This document shows positions 20,745 through 30,100 of a stretch of DNA of 33,628 bases, piece by piece. The translations under genes were made by a program, and so were the position numbers. Positions within the stretch are counted from its first letter, which is position 1. The number at the start of each line of letters is the position of its first letter. The notes under the pieces are model-generated. The model saw only the letters and a list, made by a program, of their open reading frames with translations, was not told the origin of the DNA and did no database searches. The stretch comes from Pelagophyceae sp. CCMP2097 (taxonomy: Eukaryota > Sar > Pelagophyceae), in the NCBI GenBank assembly GCA_026770575.1, contig MU657189.1:408979-442606 (forward strand). Direction: 5' to 3'.

Positions 20745-20827
20745 GGGATTATGGTCGAGTGGTCCAAGACGTGAGTTTTAAGCTCTCATCAGTTTTACTG
20801 GCAAGGGTTCGAACCCCTTTGGTCCCA
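20745..20827 (+). tRNA. tRNA-Leu (UAA), copy 1
   Basis: 83 nt. The acceptor arm GGGATTA pairs fully with TGGTCCC (two G-U pairs), with discriminator A. The D-stem is GTC/GAC around GAGTGGTCCAA and contains an A-box-like TGGTCGAGTGG. The anticodon loop TTTAAGC gives anticodon UAA (codon UUA). The long variable arm CAGT-TTT-ACTG marks a class II tRNA. The T-arm is AAGGG-TTCGAAC-CCCTT with a perfect B box. CCA is not encoded and no intron is seen. One anticodon-stem pair is a T-T mismatch. Confidence 0.93.
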
Positions 20828-20832
20828 TTTTT
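20828..20832 (+). terminator. Pol III T-run after tRNA copy 1
   Basis: Five Ts immediately follow the discriminator base, as expected for RNA polymerase III termination. Confidence 0.7.
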
Positions 20833-20848
20833 CGAACCCCTTTGGTCC
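20831..20848 (+). repeat. Duplicated 3' end of the tRNA-Leu gene
   Basis: TTCGAACCCCTTTGGTCC repeats the T-loop to acceptor 3' strand of the adjacent tRNA, then runs into TAATTTTTTTT. It looks like a short tandem duplication or slippage of the tRNA 3' end that also duplicated a terminator-like T-run. Confidence 0.75.
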
Positions 20849-20942
20849 TAATTTTTTTTGCCGAGGTATCGAATCCAGAGTCATGATTAATTACAACGCT
20901 GTCGAGCGAGTGTTGATAGATATTTCGGTGAGCACGGAGCGC

Positions 20943-21025
20943 GGGATTATGGTCGAGTGGTCCAAGACGTGAGTTTTAAGCTCTCATCAGTTTTACTGGC
21001 AAGGGTTCGAACCCCTTTGGTCCCA
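20943..21025 (+). tRNA. tRNA-Leu (UAA), copy 2
   Basis: Identical over 83 nt to the copy 198 bp upstream, with the same UAA anticodon, long variable arm and A/B boxes. It is followed by ATTTTTG, a Pol III terminator. Flanks differ from copy 1, so the duplication is confined to the gene body or the flanks have diverged. Confidence 0.93.
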
Positions 21026-21032
21026 ATTTTTG
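21026..21032 (+). terminator. Pol III T-run after tRNA copy 2
   Basis: A five-T run right after the tRNA 3' end; a longer T-run follows at about 21060-21069. Confidence 0.65.
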
Positions 21033-21139
21033 TTCATCTTTTGATCAAATCTCCGATCATTTTTTTTTTTAATTTTTCATTGCTAAAATCGCCAAAAACC
21101 AGTGCCTTACCAAAATCGACTCAATTATCGACTCTCACT

Positions 21140-21196
21140 CCTAGTAGGAATCCTATAGGAATCCTATAGGAATTCCTAGGTTCTAGGAATTCCTAG
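21140..21196. repeat. Palindrome cluster (TAGGAATTCCTA type)
   Basis: ATCCTATAGGA units and CTAGGAATTCCTAG follow one another, all self-complementary. Able to fold as nested hairpins or a cruciform. A related palindrome (ATAGGAATTCCTA) occurs near 33351. Confidence 0.6.
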
Positions 21197-21236
21197 CCCT
21201 CTCTTTTGGCAGAAAGCCTTCTTGGGCCGTAGTGAT

Positions 21237-21478
21237 TTCTCAGCGCGCGCGCGCTCCCCGGAGGTCGCGAGTGGCGCGTTCGGCGCGCAGCGTTGCGGGT
21301 CATTCTGAGTACTAAAAGTGTACTACCGTCGCGCGCGCGCGCCGCCCGCAACATGGAGGAAGAGGGCCGCGGGGCGCTCGCGCGCGACGGCAGTAAACTT
21401 TTGGTACTCAGTATGGCCCGTAAGGCTGCGCGTCGAACGCGCCACTCGCGCCCTCCGGGGGGGCGCGCGCGCTGAGAA
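21237..21478. other. 242-nt foldback (long imperfect inverted repeat)
   Basis: The arm at 21237-21343, starting TTCTCAGCGCGCGCGCG, is closely matched by the reverse complement of 21371-21478, with shared blocks such as GCGAGTGGCGCGTTCG and TGAGTAC-AAAAGT. The loop is about 27 nt. Length and imperfect pairing fit a foldback MITE or a hairpin-RNA precursor. No clear target-site duplication seen. ORFs across it are incidental. Confidence 0.75.
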
Positions 21479-21940
21479 CATCCTGGGGGTCATCATCGTG
21501 GAGCCGTGAATTTTTTCAGGTCCTCAAAAAAACAGCGTGGTCCCGATTTGGGGTGAGGCGTGAGGGTTTGATTTAATATCCCGGAAAGGAGCCACCATCG
21601 TCGGCACGCTCGTAGGCGCCGCTCTTGGGAGCGGCGACGGCTGAACCGCAACTTGAGCTGAAATTGGGAAGTCGGGCACGCTGTTTGCGAGCGCTCGGTC
21701 GACACCAATTTGTGACGGAAACGTGAGCCTGCCAGTTGGGGTCGGGTGTCGTCAATTCACGGTCCTGCCCACCGGTACTTCGCAGATCGCTCGTCGATGA
21801 CCCAAACTGGCTCCCTGCACTCTGAAACCCGCGAATTTCCCGGCGCGGGTTCCATGAAGTGCCTGGGATAAGAGCATGCGTAAAGACGCCTAAAGGTGTT
21901 TACTGCATTATTTCGATCTCGAGGAAAGTTAGGAGCGTGA
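21479..21940. other. No supported gene
   Basis: Contains only short minus-strand ORFs (about 60-70 codons) without recognisable features, and moderate GC content. Nothing further seen. Confidence 0.4.
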
Positions 21941-22150
21941 ATGACTCGGGCATCACCTTGCGCGTACGCTGATGCAAAATTGGGGAGTCAGGCATGCGTG
22001 CTCGGGACCCTCGGACTCGATGCCAGCAAGGTGCAAAATGTACCCATCAAAAAACGCACACGCAGCGATGCTTGTGCCCCCAAAATCGTCATGCGTGGGC
22101 ATCGAGCCTATAAGACGGCGTGGTCAGACTCTGAAGGTGAACCCATGTGA
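21941..22150 (+). CDS. Candidate small ORF or exon
   Basis: 69 codons from ATG at 21941 to TGA at 22150. The tail KKRTRSDACAPKIVMRG, then AWSDSEGEPM, looks protein-like, with a basic patch followed by an acidic end. No homologue recognised and no splice partner found, so it may be chance. Confidence 0.22.
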   Translation: MTRASPCAYADAKLGSQACVLGTLGLDASKVQNVPIKKRTRSDACAPKIVMRGHRAYKTAWSDSEGEPM

Positions 22151-22349
22151 TCCGCGCGCGCTCACCGCGCCAGAAGTTCGTGTGTGTTTACGTATTTTCC
22201 GAACTTATTCGGTGTTTTCGCCGACGTGTGTGTACTAAAAAGAGTCTTATTGCCGCCACTTGACTTCTTCAGGCCGCTAAAGATTTGATCTAATCTGTTA
22301 TTATCTTTATTTTTATTTTTTATCAACTAATCGAATTTGGCGATCGGTT
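22151..22349. other. AT-rich spacer upstream of the next gene
   Basis: AT-rich, including a T/A-rich tract at about 22290-22330 (TTATTATCTTTATTTTTATT) just before the proposed ATG at 22350. It may hold a promoter; no motif is diagnostic. Confidence 0.3.
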
Positions 22350-23318
22350 ATGGGCGTTAATTTTGAAAGCCTTCTTTCGCGCGGCGCGGTCTCCGCGTCG
22401 GGGCGCGCCTCTTCGGGCCTCCGGGCAAGTCGACGCGGGCGGCAGGGAAAAGGCCCCTTCCGGGACAATCTTTCTCCCGAAAGAGCGTCCTCCCGCTGGC
22501 GGCTCGCAAGGTCGGCCTCGGGACGCCTGAGCTGCCGTAAGGGGCCCCATAGGGGCCCCATGAGCCCATATTGGGTAAACTGGACCCCATACGGCCCCGT
22601 TGGGTTCCATACGGAACTGCGCGGGCAACACCAAGGGCTCGGCGGGCCATCCGACGACGACGAAGACGACGAGCCGCCGAGCCCGAGGCTGTCGACGCCG
22701 AGCCGCCCAGAAGGCGCTAAGAGAAGCTAACAAGGACCTCGACGTGGCCCTGGCTCAAGGTTGGGCGGCCCGCGAGGGGCGACGCGCGCCTGCTGGAACC
22801 CCGCCGCCCCATGGGACCCAATATTGGGACCGGCTGGACCCCATACACCAATAGCCCACGCGGCAACCCAGAGGGCGACGAGAGGCCTCGTCAGCGCGAT
22901 TCCGATGTTTCCCGGGCGTTTCCCATGCTCGCGGGGGAGCCGGACTCTGCGACCACGGCGCCGGTCCTGGCTGGCCGCAGTGATAAGACGGACGGCGTCA
23001 TCACCGTCGTCAAGCTCTGGGTAAAGTGTCAAAAGTCATCACCCTTTGACCGGGCTGGGGTCCACGGCGGAGCAGGACGCGTCCAAGAACCGCGTCGTTG
23101 TTCCTCTGATCCGGCACTTGACCTGCCGATCCTCCTTCTGCTCGAGGCTCACGCATGCCTTCGTGGCCACCCTCGATCGAAACAGCCTCGTAGTCGAGTG
23201 CTGGCAGCCCGTTTATGAAACCTCGGCGCTCCGCTTGTTGCAGTCGCCCAATGGGCCTAACCAAACTACGCAACTGAAAAGAGCGTCAACGTGTGCGGCC
23301 CAGCTTCCAATTTTATGA
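22350..23318 (+). CDS. Unrecognised spliced gene convergent with CFAP44
   Basis: Family not recognised. The 3' half is well supported. One exon (22872-23020) ends KTDGVITVVKLW before GTAAAGTG. A 55-nt phase-0 intron (23021-23075, ending GGAGCAG) joins DASKNRVVVPLIRHL, then HAFVATLDRNSLVVECW, to TGA at 23316-23318. Upstream, KALREANKDLDVALAQ (frame open from about 22636) ends CAAG|GTTGGG and joins the next exon at CCCAG in matching phase, removing 22762-22871. A first exon from ATG 22350 (MGVNFESLLSRG, Arg/Ser/Ala-rich and leader-like) with donor GTAAGG at about 22540 is plausible, but its join is unresolved. The introns contain related CCCATA/ATTGGG repeats. The stop lies 127 bp from the CFAP44 stop, tail to tail. 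Confidence 0.5.
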
Positions 23319-23445
23319 ATGGGTAATCACTGACTGACTGACTACGCAACTGCCGAGCGCCGAGCAAACCTCGCGACTTAAACCAACGAGGCTCGCTGCT
23401 CAGGGCGACGGGAACGAATTCCCCCGCCCGGATGCACCAGTTTCT

Positions 23446-24135
23446 TTAGTAGGCGCGCGCGGGCGTGACGTTTTCGATTGTTGGGACTTGGGCGTTGTCC
23501 AAGCTCTGCGCCGCGCGCACGGGCACGTAGACGTGGCCGCCCTTGCGCCGGAGCAAGTTAATCTCCGCCTAATCAAAAAAGTGGAGAGGTGTGGCGGCAG
23601 ATGCAGCAGCAGCAACGACAGCACCCACCACCAACAAAAAAGGCGGCAATCACCAAAATCACCAAAAACATTGACAACAAAAACGCACTTTCAGGGCGTC
23701 GATTTCCTTCGCCTGCAGCTTCACGAGCGCCACCAAGCGGTTCCGCTCCTCCATCTCGCGCCGCAGTGTCGGGGCCGCGTCGCGGACTGTGGGTTTATTT
23801 TTTCCGCTGGTGGAGTTTCCTTCGACGGCAAACTGCCGCTGAGAAAGGCCCGCAATCGCCTACGCCAAAACGTCAACACAGGGTCATCGGGGACAGTAAC
23901 GACGACGGGTTCGGGTTCGGGTTCCACTGTAGCCTGCAAACCACCAAATTTCGGATTCAAATTTCGGATTCAAAAAGCACAAACGGACCTGCAGCGCTTC
24001 TGTATTAATCAGCGTCAGTTCAACCAGCCTCTGCTTGAGCTGCGCCGCCCGCGCCTCCAGCTGTTGTGCGGCCACGCGGTGGCCCCGCTCCAGGGCGTCG
24101 ACGTCGGAGTGCGCGGCGGCCTCGCGGACGCTGAC
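23446..24135 (-). CDS. CFAP44: CFAP44 exons 13-15: C-terminus
   Basis: Exon 13 (23989-24135): [19 protein letters not shown], then [13 protein letters not shown]. Exon 14 (23689-23859): [14 protein letters not shown], then [20 protein letters not shown] and EIDALK. Exon 15 (23446-23568): [17 protein letters not shown], ending TPARAY and TAA at 23446-23448. All three junctions are phase 0. Acceptors are CGACAG, GGCGTAG and TGATTAG; donors CAG|GTCCGT and AAA|GTGCGT. The end is complete. Exons 14 and 15 open without a start codon and are only seen through splicing. Confidence 0.9.
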
Positions 24136-27100
24136 CTGTCGCGGATTGTATCGACGATGTTTGCAGCTTGTCTCGACTCGTGCGCAAAACGACTTGAGCC
24201 GGTACTTTTTGAGCCGCGGCGGCCACCGAGGCACGCGGCGCATGCTCTCCCGCGAATCGCCTCTGGGGTCGCCTCGACGGAATCACCTCGAATCGAAAGT
24301 TTCCCCCCTGACGGTATTGCCGCGAGTCGAAAGGTTTCGAGGCAAGGCGCGGCTTTGCACCGCTGAATCGCGGTCCATCTTGTCCAGCTCGATCAGTCGC
24401 CCGAACTTGAGCAGCTGGAGATCCGCCGACCGTGCCGCCAGCGCGGCGAGCTGGTTCGCGCGGGAAGCCGCCGAACGAGCCAGACGCACCTTGGCACCTA
24501 TAAACACGCTCACGGAACGGCAACAACCGACGAGACCGCGCGGGGCCTCTCTGCGATTACGCTTCTGTAGTGCCCCTTTGGTGGCGCCGGGGCACTTTCC
24601 TGCGTCGAGGCTCTGTGCCCGGTCTGTGCCCGGTCTGCGCCCGGTCTGCGCCCGGTCTGCGCCCGGTCTGCGAAAAGTGCCTCTGTCGACCCTCTCCGCG
24701 CAATAGACGCCCGAGATGGACGCCGCCCGCGCGCGGTGCAGGTCCTTGAAAGAGAGTCGCGCGATTTTATTTTCCGCCGCCAAGCCCGAAATCCGCTGCC
24801 TCAGAAGATCGAGCCGCCGCCTCGAAAACAGCACCGCCCCGTCCAGCCCAGCCTTTGGCGCCAGCTGCGCAGAGGAATACGCCTGGTCGCTGGCCGAGTC
24901 GGTTTCCGACTTCCACGGCAAGACGGCGGGGCCCGCGTCCGGCGCGGCCTACCTTGAGAGTGAGAACAATGGCGACGACGTACCGCACGGCATCCGAAGA
25001 CGCTCCCCTGCCAAAACACGCCCGCCCCCCACGCTGCAGAAGATGCCCCTCTTTGCGCGGAGAGTCCTTTGCGCGGAGAGTCCAGCGGGGGCTTCGACCA
25101 CGGGGGCGGGTCAAGGGCCCGTGCGAGGCGCAAGGGAAAGTGCGAGGGGCCTCGCAAGGGACGGTACAAGGAGCAGGGGCCTTGTAAGGTCCTGTGGGCC
25201 TTGCAAGGATGGTGCTTTGGAGCCATGGGGTCTTGCAAGGGACCGTGCGTTGAAGAGCATACGAGCGAGCTTGCAAGCGCCCGTGCGAGGGGCAGTGCAC
25301 GGGTTCGTACGAGGGCCCTTGCGAGGGCCCGTACAGAGGCCTCGTACGGTTTACTGCGAAACCTTGCCCCAGGGACCGTCCACGGGACTCTGCAAGGGCA
25401 ATCGCAAGGGGCCTCGGACCTTCTCGAGGGACCTTTGCGAGGGCAAGGAACCGAACAGAGGGGGGCCGTTTCAGAGATGCGCATCCTGAGATTGCCCCGC
25501 GCTGCCGAAGAAGACGCGGGTTTTACGTCGTTGAAGACGTGTATCTGGTCCAAGTGCAGCGCGCACGTCGTCCCCAGCAGGTTCAGCTGCTGCTGCTTCT
25601 CCGTCTGGAAGGCGCGGACGCCGCGCTCCAGCGAGAGGAGGTCCTTGTCCAATTGTTTCTTCCGCTGGCAGTAACGATCTGAAGTGCGTTTGAAGTCATC
25701 CAATTGTTTGGTCAATTCGGCAATGACTTCATCCTGGTCGAATCGCTTTTCCCGGAGTTCCTTGACGTGCTCGTACAGCGCCGCGTCGCAGCCCGGAGGG
25801 CAAGAGTCGTCGAAGTCCTCTTCGTCCTCGTCGTCGTCAAAATCGTCATCGAAATCTTCGTCGTCATCCTCACCGCCCGACCTCTTCCTCGCAGCCTTGC
25901 GGTTAAAGACTTTCAGCAAAGGCTCGTGGAAGGCGTGGTGCGCCGGGACGACGCCGGCGACCTAGATGGCGAGATCCAAGGCCAAGTGGCGACTTTGTGC
26001 CGTTCTTTTGGCCGACGTGGGATTCTGCCTCGGAGCCTCGAGATCCAAGGCCAAAGTGGCGACTTTGTGCCGTTCTTTTGGCCGACGTGGGATTCTGCCT
26101 CGGAGCCTCTTTGGCGTCTCCGAGAGGGCAAAGATGGTCGTGCGCCCATGAGGGCCGCCCAAAGCGGCCCACGTCTGTCCAGAAGGCAAGGTCCGACACC
26201 GATGGGCCACCGACGAGGACGGACCGTCTCGAGGCCCCGTCTCGAAGAGCCGCAATAGGGCCGTTTCGAGGGGCCTTGCAGAGGGCGTTTGGGCCGCCTC
26301 CTTGCGACGTTGCCTTGGGCTCCCCGAAAGGGGGAGCCCATCGGGGCCGGGTTATGGGCCCAGTATATGTCCCGCAACGGGGCCGTCGAAGCGGGGCTGT
26401 CCACAAGGGGTCGCGCCGTCGTCGAGGAGCCAATGCGCTTGCGCACCTCCGCTTCGAGCGCCTTTGAGCGCTCGGCCCACGTCTGCGCCTCGAAGCGCTT
26501 GGTCGCCAGCTTCGCCTCGCAGTCCGCCATGGCCGTTGCGACCTACGATTCGGCCGTATTTCAAGGCCTTCGGACGTGTCGGGTTGTTGCGTTCATCGGC
26601 ATCCCGCCCCCGCATTCGGGCCGAGGCGCACCTCGACCTCGTCTGCCTTTGTTTTTTGCAGCTTTTGCTGCAGCGCCGCGTCTCGCGCTTCGAAGGATTC
26701 GAGTCTGGACAACTCTTGAAATAAAAGTAAGAGGCGCAACTCGGCCGCCTTTAAATCGCACACAAGCGGGACGTGCTCGCGGCGCAGCGCGTAGACGGCC
26801 TTGTCAAAGGCTTGCAAATGCGTGGCAATGCGCGCCTCCACGTTGCCAACTTCATGCCGAAGGAATGCCGCCGCGTGCACAAGTTGGTCCGCCGAATCCC
26901 CGCGCTGCCGCTCCGCCGCCTCCGGCTTGGACGCTTCGAAGATTCGGAGCGCCGGCGACGCTCTTAAAAGAGCGGCTCTTTGCGCCGCGCCGGGTGGCTT
27001 GGCCGCGTCCTGCGCCGGGGCGGCAACGGCCGCCGCAAACTCGGCCGGCGTTCGAGACCGAGAAACGTCGGGCCACTCTGCGGCGTCGATCTGGAAGGGC

Positions 27101-30100
27101 GCCTTTGATGGTGGTGGCCGGGCCGTGTCTTCTAAATCGGCAATCTTTTGCTGGAGAAGGAACTTTGCCGCAGTCGCTTCTCCGACTGCGGCGACGACGA
27201 GCCGTTTCACGTCGCGGAGTGCCAAAAACCGAGCGTTGTAGCGCGTGCGGATCGCGGACACGTTCTCCTGCAGCAGGAGGAGCTGCATGCGCCTAAGAGC
27301 GCCGGGTCGAGAAGGGGCCGTCTTCAAGAGCCCTTCCGAGGAGCCGTCGTCGAGGGGCCTTGTCGAGGGCCCGGTCTCGAGGGAGAGGGGGCCTTCCAAA
27401 AGGCCCTCTCCAGAAGCCGTCTCAAGGCCTCGAACGGGACCGTCTCGAGGCGCAGTCGAGTTGGAGTTTCGAGAGGCCGTCTCCATTGGCTGGCACGAGG
27501 GACTGTCTCGAGGGCCCGTTTCGAGGCGCCTTCTCGAGGCGCCGTCTCGAGGCGCCGTCTCTCGCGAGGGGCCGCTCGAAGGGCCGCCTCGAAGGGCCTT
27601 TTCAAAGGGCCGCCTCGAAGGGCCTTCTCGAGGGATTGATCTTCTCGAGGGACCGTCTCCAAGGGCCGTCTCGAGGGGCCGTTTCGAGGCGCCTTCTCGA
27701 GGCGCCTTCTCGAGGCGCCTTCTCGAGGGACCGTCTCAAAGGGCTGGCGAGAGGGGCCTTATCCAAGGGCCGTCTCAAGATACCGTTTCGAGGGGCCCTC
27801 TTAAAGGGCCTTTTCGAGTGGCAGACGTCTTCTCGAGACGTCTTCTCGAGACGTCTTCTCGAGGGGCCTTCTCGAGTGGCCGTTTCGAGGGGTGGTCAAA
27901 AGGGGCCGCCTCGAGGGGTGGTCTCGAGGGGCCGGCTCAAGGAGTCGCCTCAAAGGGCCATTTCGAGACGTCTTCTCGAGGGGCTGTCTCGAGGGGCCTT
28001 CTTGAAAGGCCGTCAAGAAACGAGAGATAAGCCGCCGTCTCGAGGGGGCGTCTCCAAGGGCCGTCTCGAGGGGCCTTCTCGAAAGGCCGTCAAGGAACGA
28101 GGAGCCACCCACTCGAGGGGCCCTCTCCAAGGGCCGTCTCGAGGGCCCGTCGAAAAGAGGTCCGGGGGTCGCTCGGCGGTCCGGGTGGCGTTGAGACCGG
28201 TCTCCCTCCATCCCGCAGAGGTCCGGGTCAGTGTCCCCCAGTCTCGTCTCAATTCGCCCAATGTCAATTTGCCGGCGTCTTTCTGTCACGGGGCATCCAA
28301 CGGACATCCAACGTACTTTTGCGCCGCGCCGACGGCCGATCCGGCCGGCACCTCGTAGTCCAACGCCGCCTTGAGCGAGTAATCCCCGAGCCGCGCCACG
28401 GAGCCCGCAATCGCCGCAAGGTCCCGCGCGTCGTCGGCGTCCTCACCTAGGCGGGGGGCCCAACGAGGTCCTTGAGAACAGTTTGGAAAAGGAACGCACT
28501 TGGTTTCAACTGTTCCAGGGCCTGGAGCGCGGCGCCCCTCGCCTGCCTCGCCAGCTTGCGCAGCTCCTGGGTCGACTTGGGCGCCGTTGAAACGCCGTTG
28601 GCCGCAGGCGTATCTTCCGCGCGCACCGACGCCGCCGCCCTCGGCGATCCGCCGTCGCTCCCGCGCCTCGCCGGCTCCGAGGCCGCCTTGGCCTCGTCGC
28701 CTCGCAGGGCGGCGTGGATTTGGGAGAGGTGGAATTTGAGCTGTGGTGACATTTGGGCGACCCTGAACGAGGCGACTTTATGGCCCGAGACGAGGGCCGA
28801 AATGGCCTGGCCCTCCATCCCGCAAGTCCCGCGCTGCTCCAGATCCGCCAAGAAGGCATCTTTCAGCTTTTTGAGTTGGAGCCTGGACTTGGTCGTGGCA
28901 AAATCGTGCGAGGCAACGGCTGCTTCGAGGAGCATTTCCCCTCGGTCTTCTAAATTTCGCACTAAAGCCGGGTCCGGCACCAGGTCGCGCGCGTCGAGGC
29001 GGTGCTGAAGCGGGAGTTGGGCGTCTTCCTTGGCCAAGACGGCAAAGGAGGCTCGAAGCTGCGAAACGAGAGCACGGACTCCATTCTTCTTCTTCTCCGC
29101 CAAAACGTGCTTCGAATCAGAGTCCGACCTTAACCGCTCCTCTTCAAACGAATACGACCCCGGTTCGACTTCGGCCAAAGAAACCGTTTCGACCTCGGCC
29201 GCCGAGTCGTGCGAGTCCGTCGCCACCGAGGAAGCCACTTTCGGAAAGCCAGGCGCGCCGAACGAAGACCCGTCTGGGGCCTCGACCGCCAAGATCTTGG
29301 CGAGATATTCGCCTTGCGCCGGGGCTGGGGCGGATGCATCGTCCGACGTTGCGTCGTCGCCGACCCGCACCGCCGCGACAACCAAGAGGCCGTCCTCCGC
29401 GCACGACAGTACAAAGTTCCCGTCGTAAGACAGAGCCGACCCGCGCACAGCCACGACGGCGTCGTGCTGCTGCAACCTGAGCAGGTCTTTCCCTTTTTTT
29501 AAAGAGACGGACCCGTCTGCGTGCGCGGCGAGAACGACGCCAAATTTCGCTTCTAAACGCAAGTGCGAGACCCGCGCCGTCACCGCGAATCCCCCGCCGA
29601 CGACTCTCGCGTAGGGCGGGGCCTGCAGCTTGACGTCGAGTAATAAAGTCGATTGCGGAATCGAGTGCGACGTGACCGCGCAGACGACGCCGTCGCCGGA
29701 ATAAATCGCAGCATGGATGTCCGCCTCCTTCTCCAGCGCCACCGCCTCGCCCTCGTCCGCCTCGGCAAAGAGGCCAGTTTCCAACTTTATTTTGTACCTA
29801 GGGCAAATGAGGTCGAATTTGGCGCCACCAAAACGTCCGGCCCTGCTTCTGGAACAAGACCGCGGACCGCGGTGGCAAACGTGCAAATGCCGACGCCTCT
29901 GCCGCTGCGCCAAAGCGCGGCGTCTCTAAGAATCCTGATCCACTCAAAGGAGCCGCAGGTGCCACAGGAGCCGGAGACAACTTTTCACGGGGTCGGTGCC
30001 ACTGAGACGTCGAGCAAGGGGACCTCGTCACGAGAGACTCGGGGACCCTGTCGTAGGGGGCCCTTGCTGGGGACCTTGCCACGGGGAACTTGCCACGGGC

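Noticed and set aside
22600..22854. Basic plus leucine-like stretch (SRRARG...KALREANKDL) as a bZIP domain
   Set aside because: No regular leucine heptads and no conserved Asn/Arg basic-region signature.
23721..23960. Minus-strand frame rich in Glu-Pro (EPEPEPVVV) as a CFAP44 exon
   Set aside because: It does not resemble CFAP44; exon 14 starting at 23859 gives the right phase and conserved helix instead, so this is mostly intron.
27245..28358. Plus-strand frames of 260-330 codons opposite CFAP44 intron 7
   Set aside because: Made of GTCTCGAGGGGCC repeats; the flanking minus-strand exons are firmly CFAP44.
29830..29935. Extra CFAP44 exon before exon 6 (reading [13 protein letters not shown])
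   Set aside because: It would require a 31-nt intron; direct joining of exon 5 to exon 6 is in phase without it. Kept only as a possibility.
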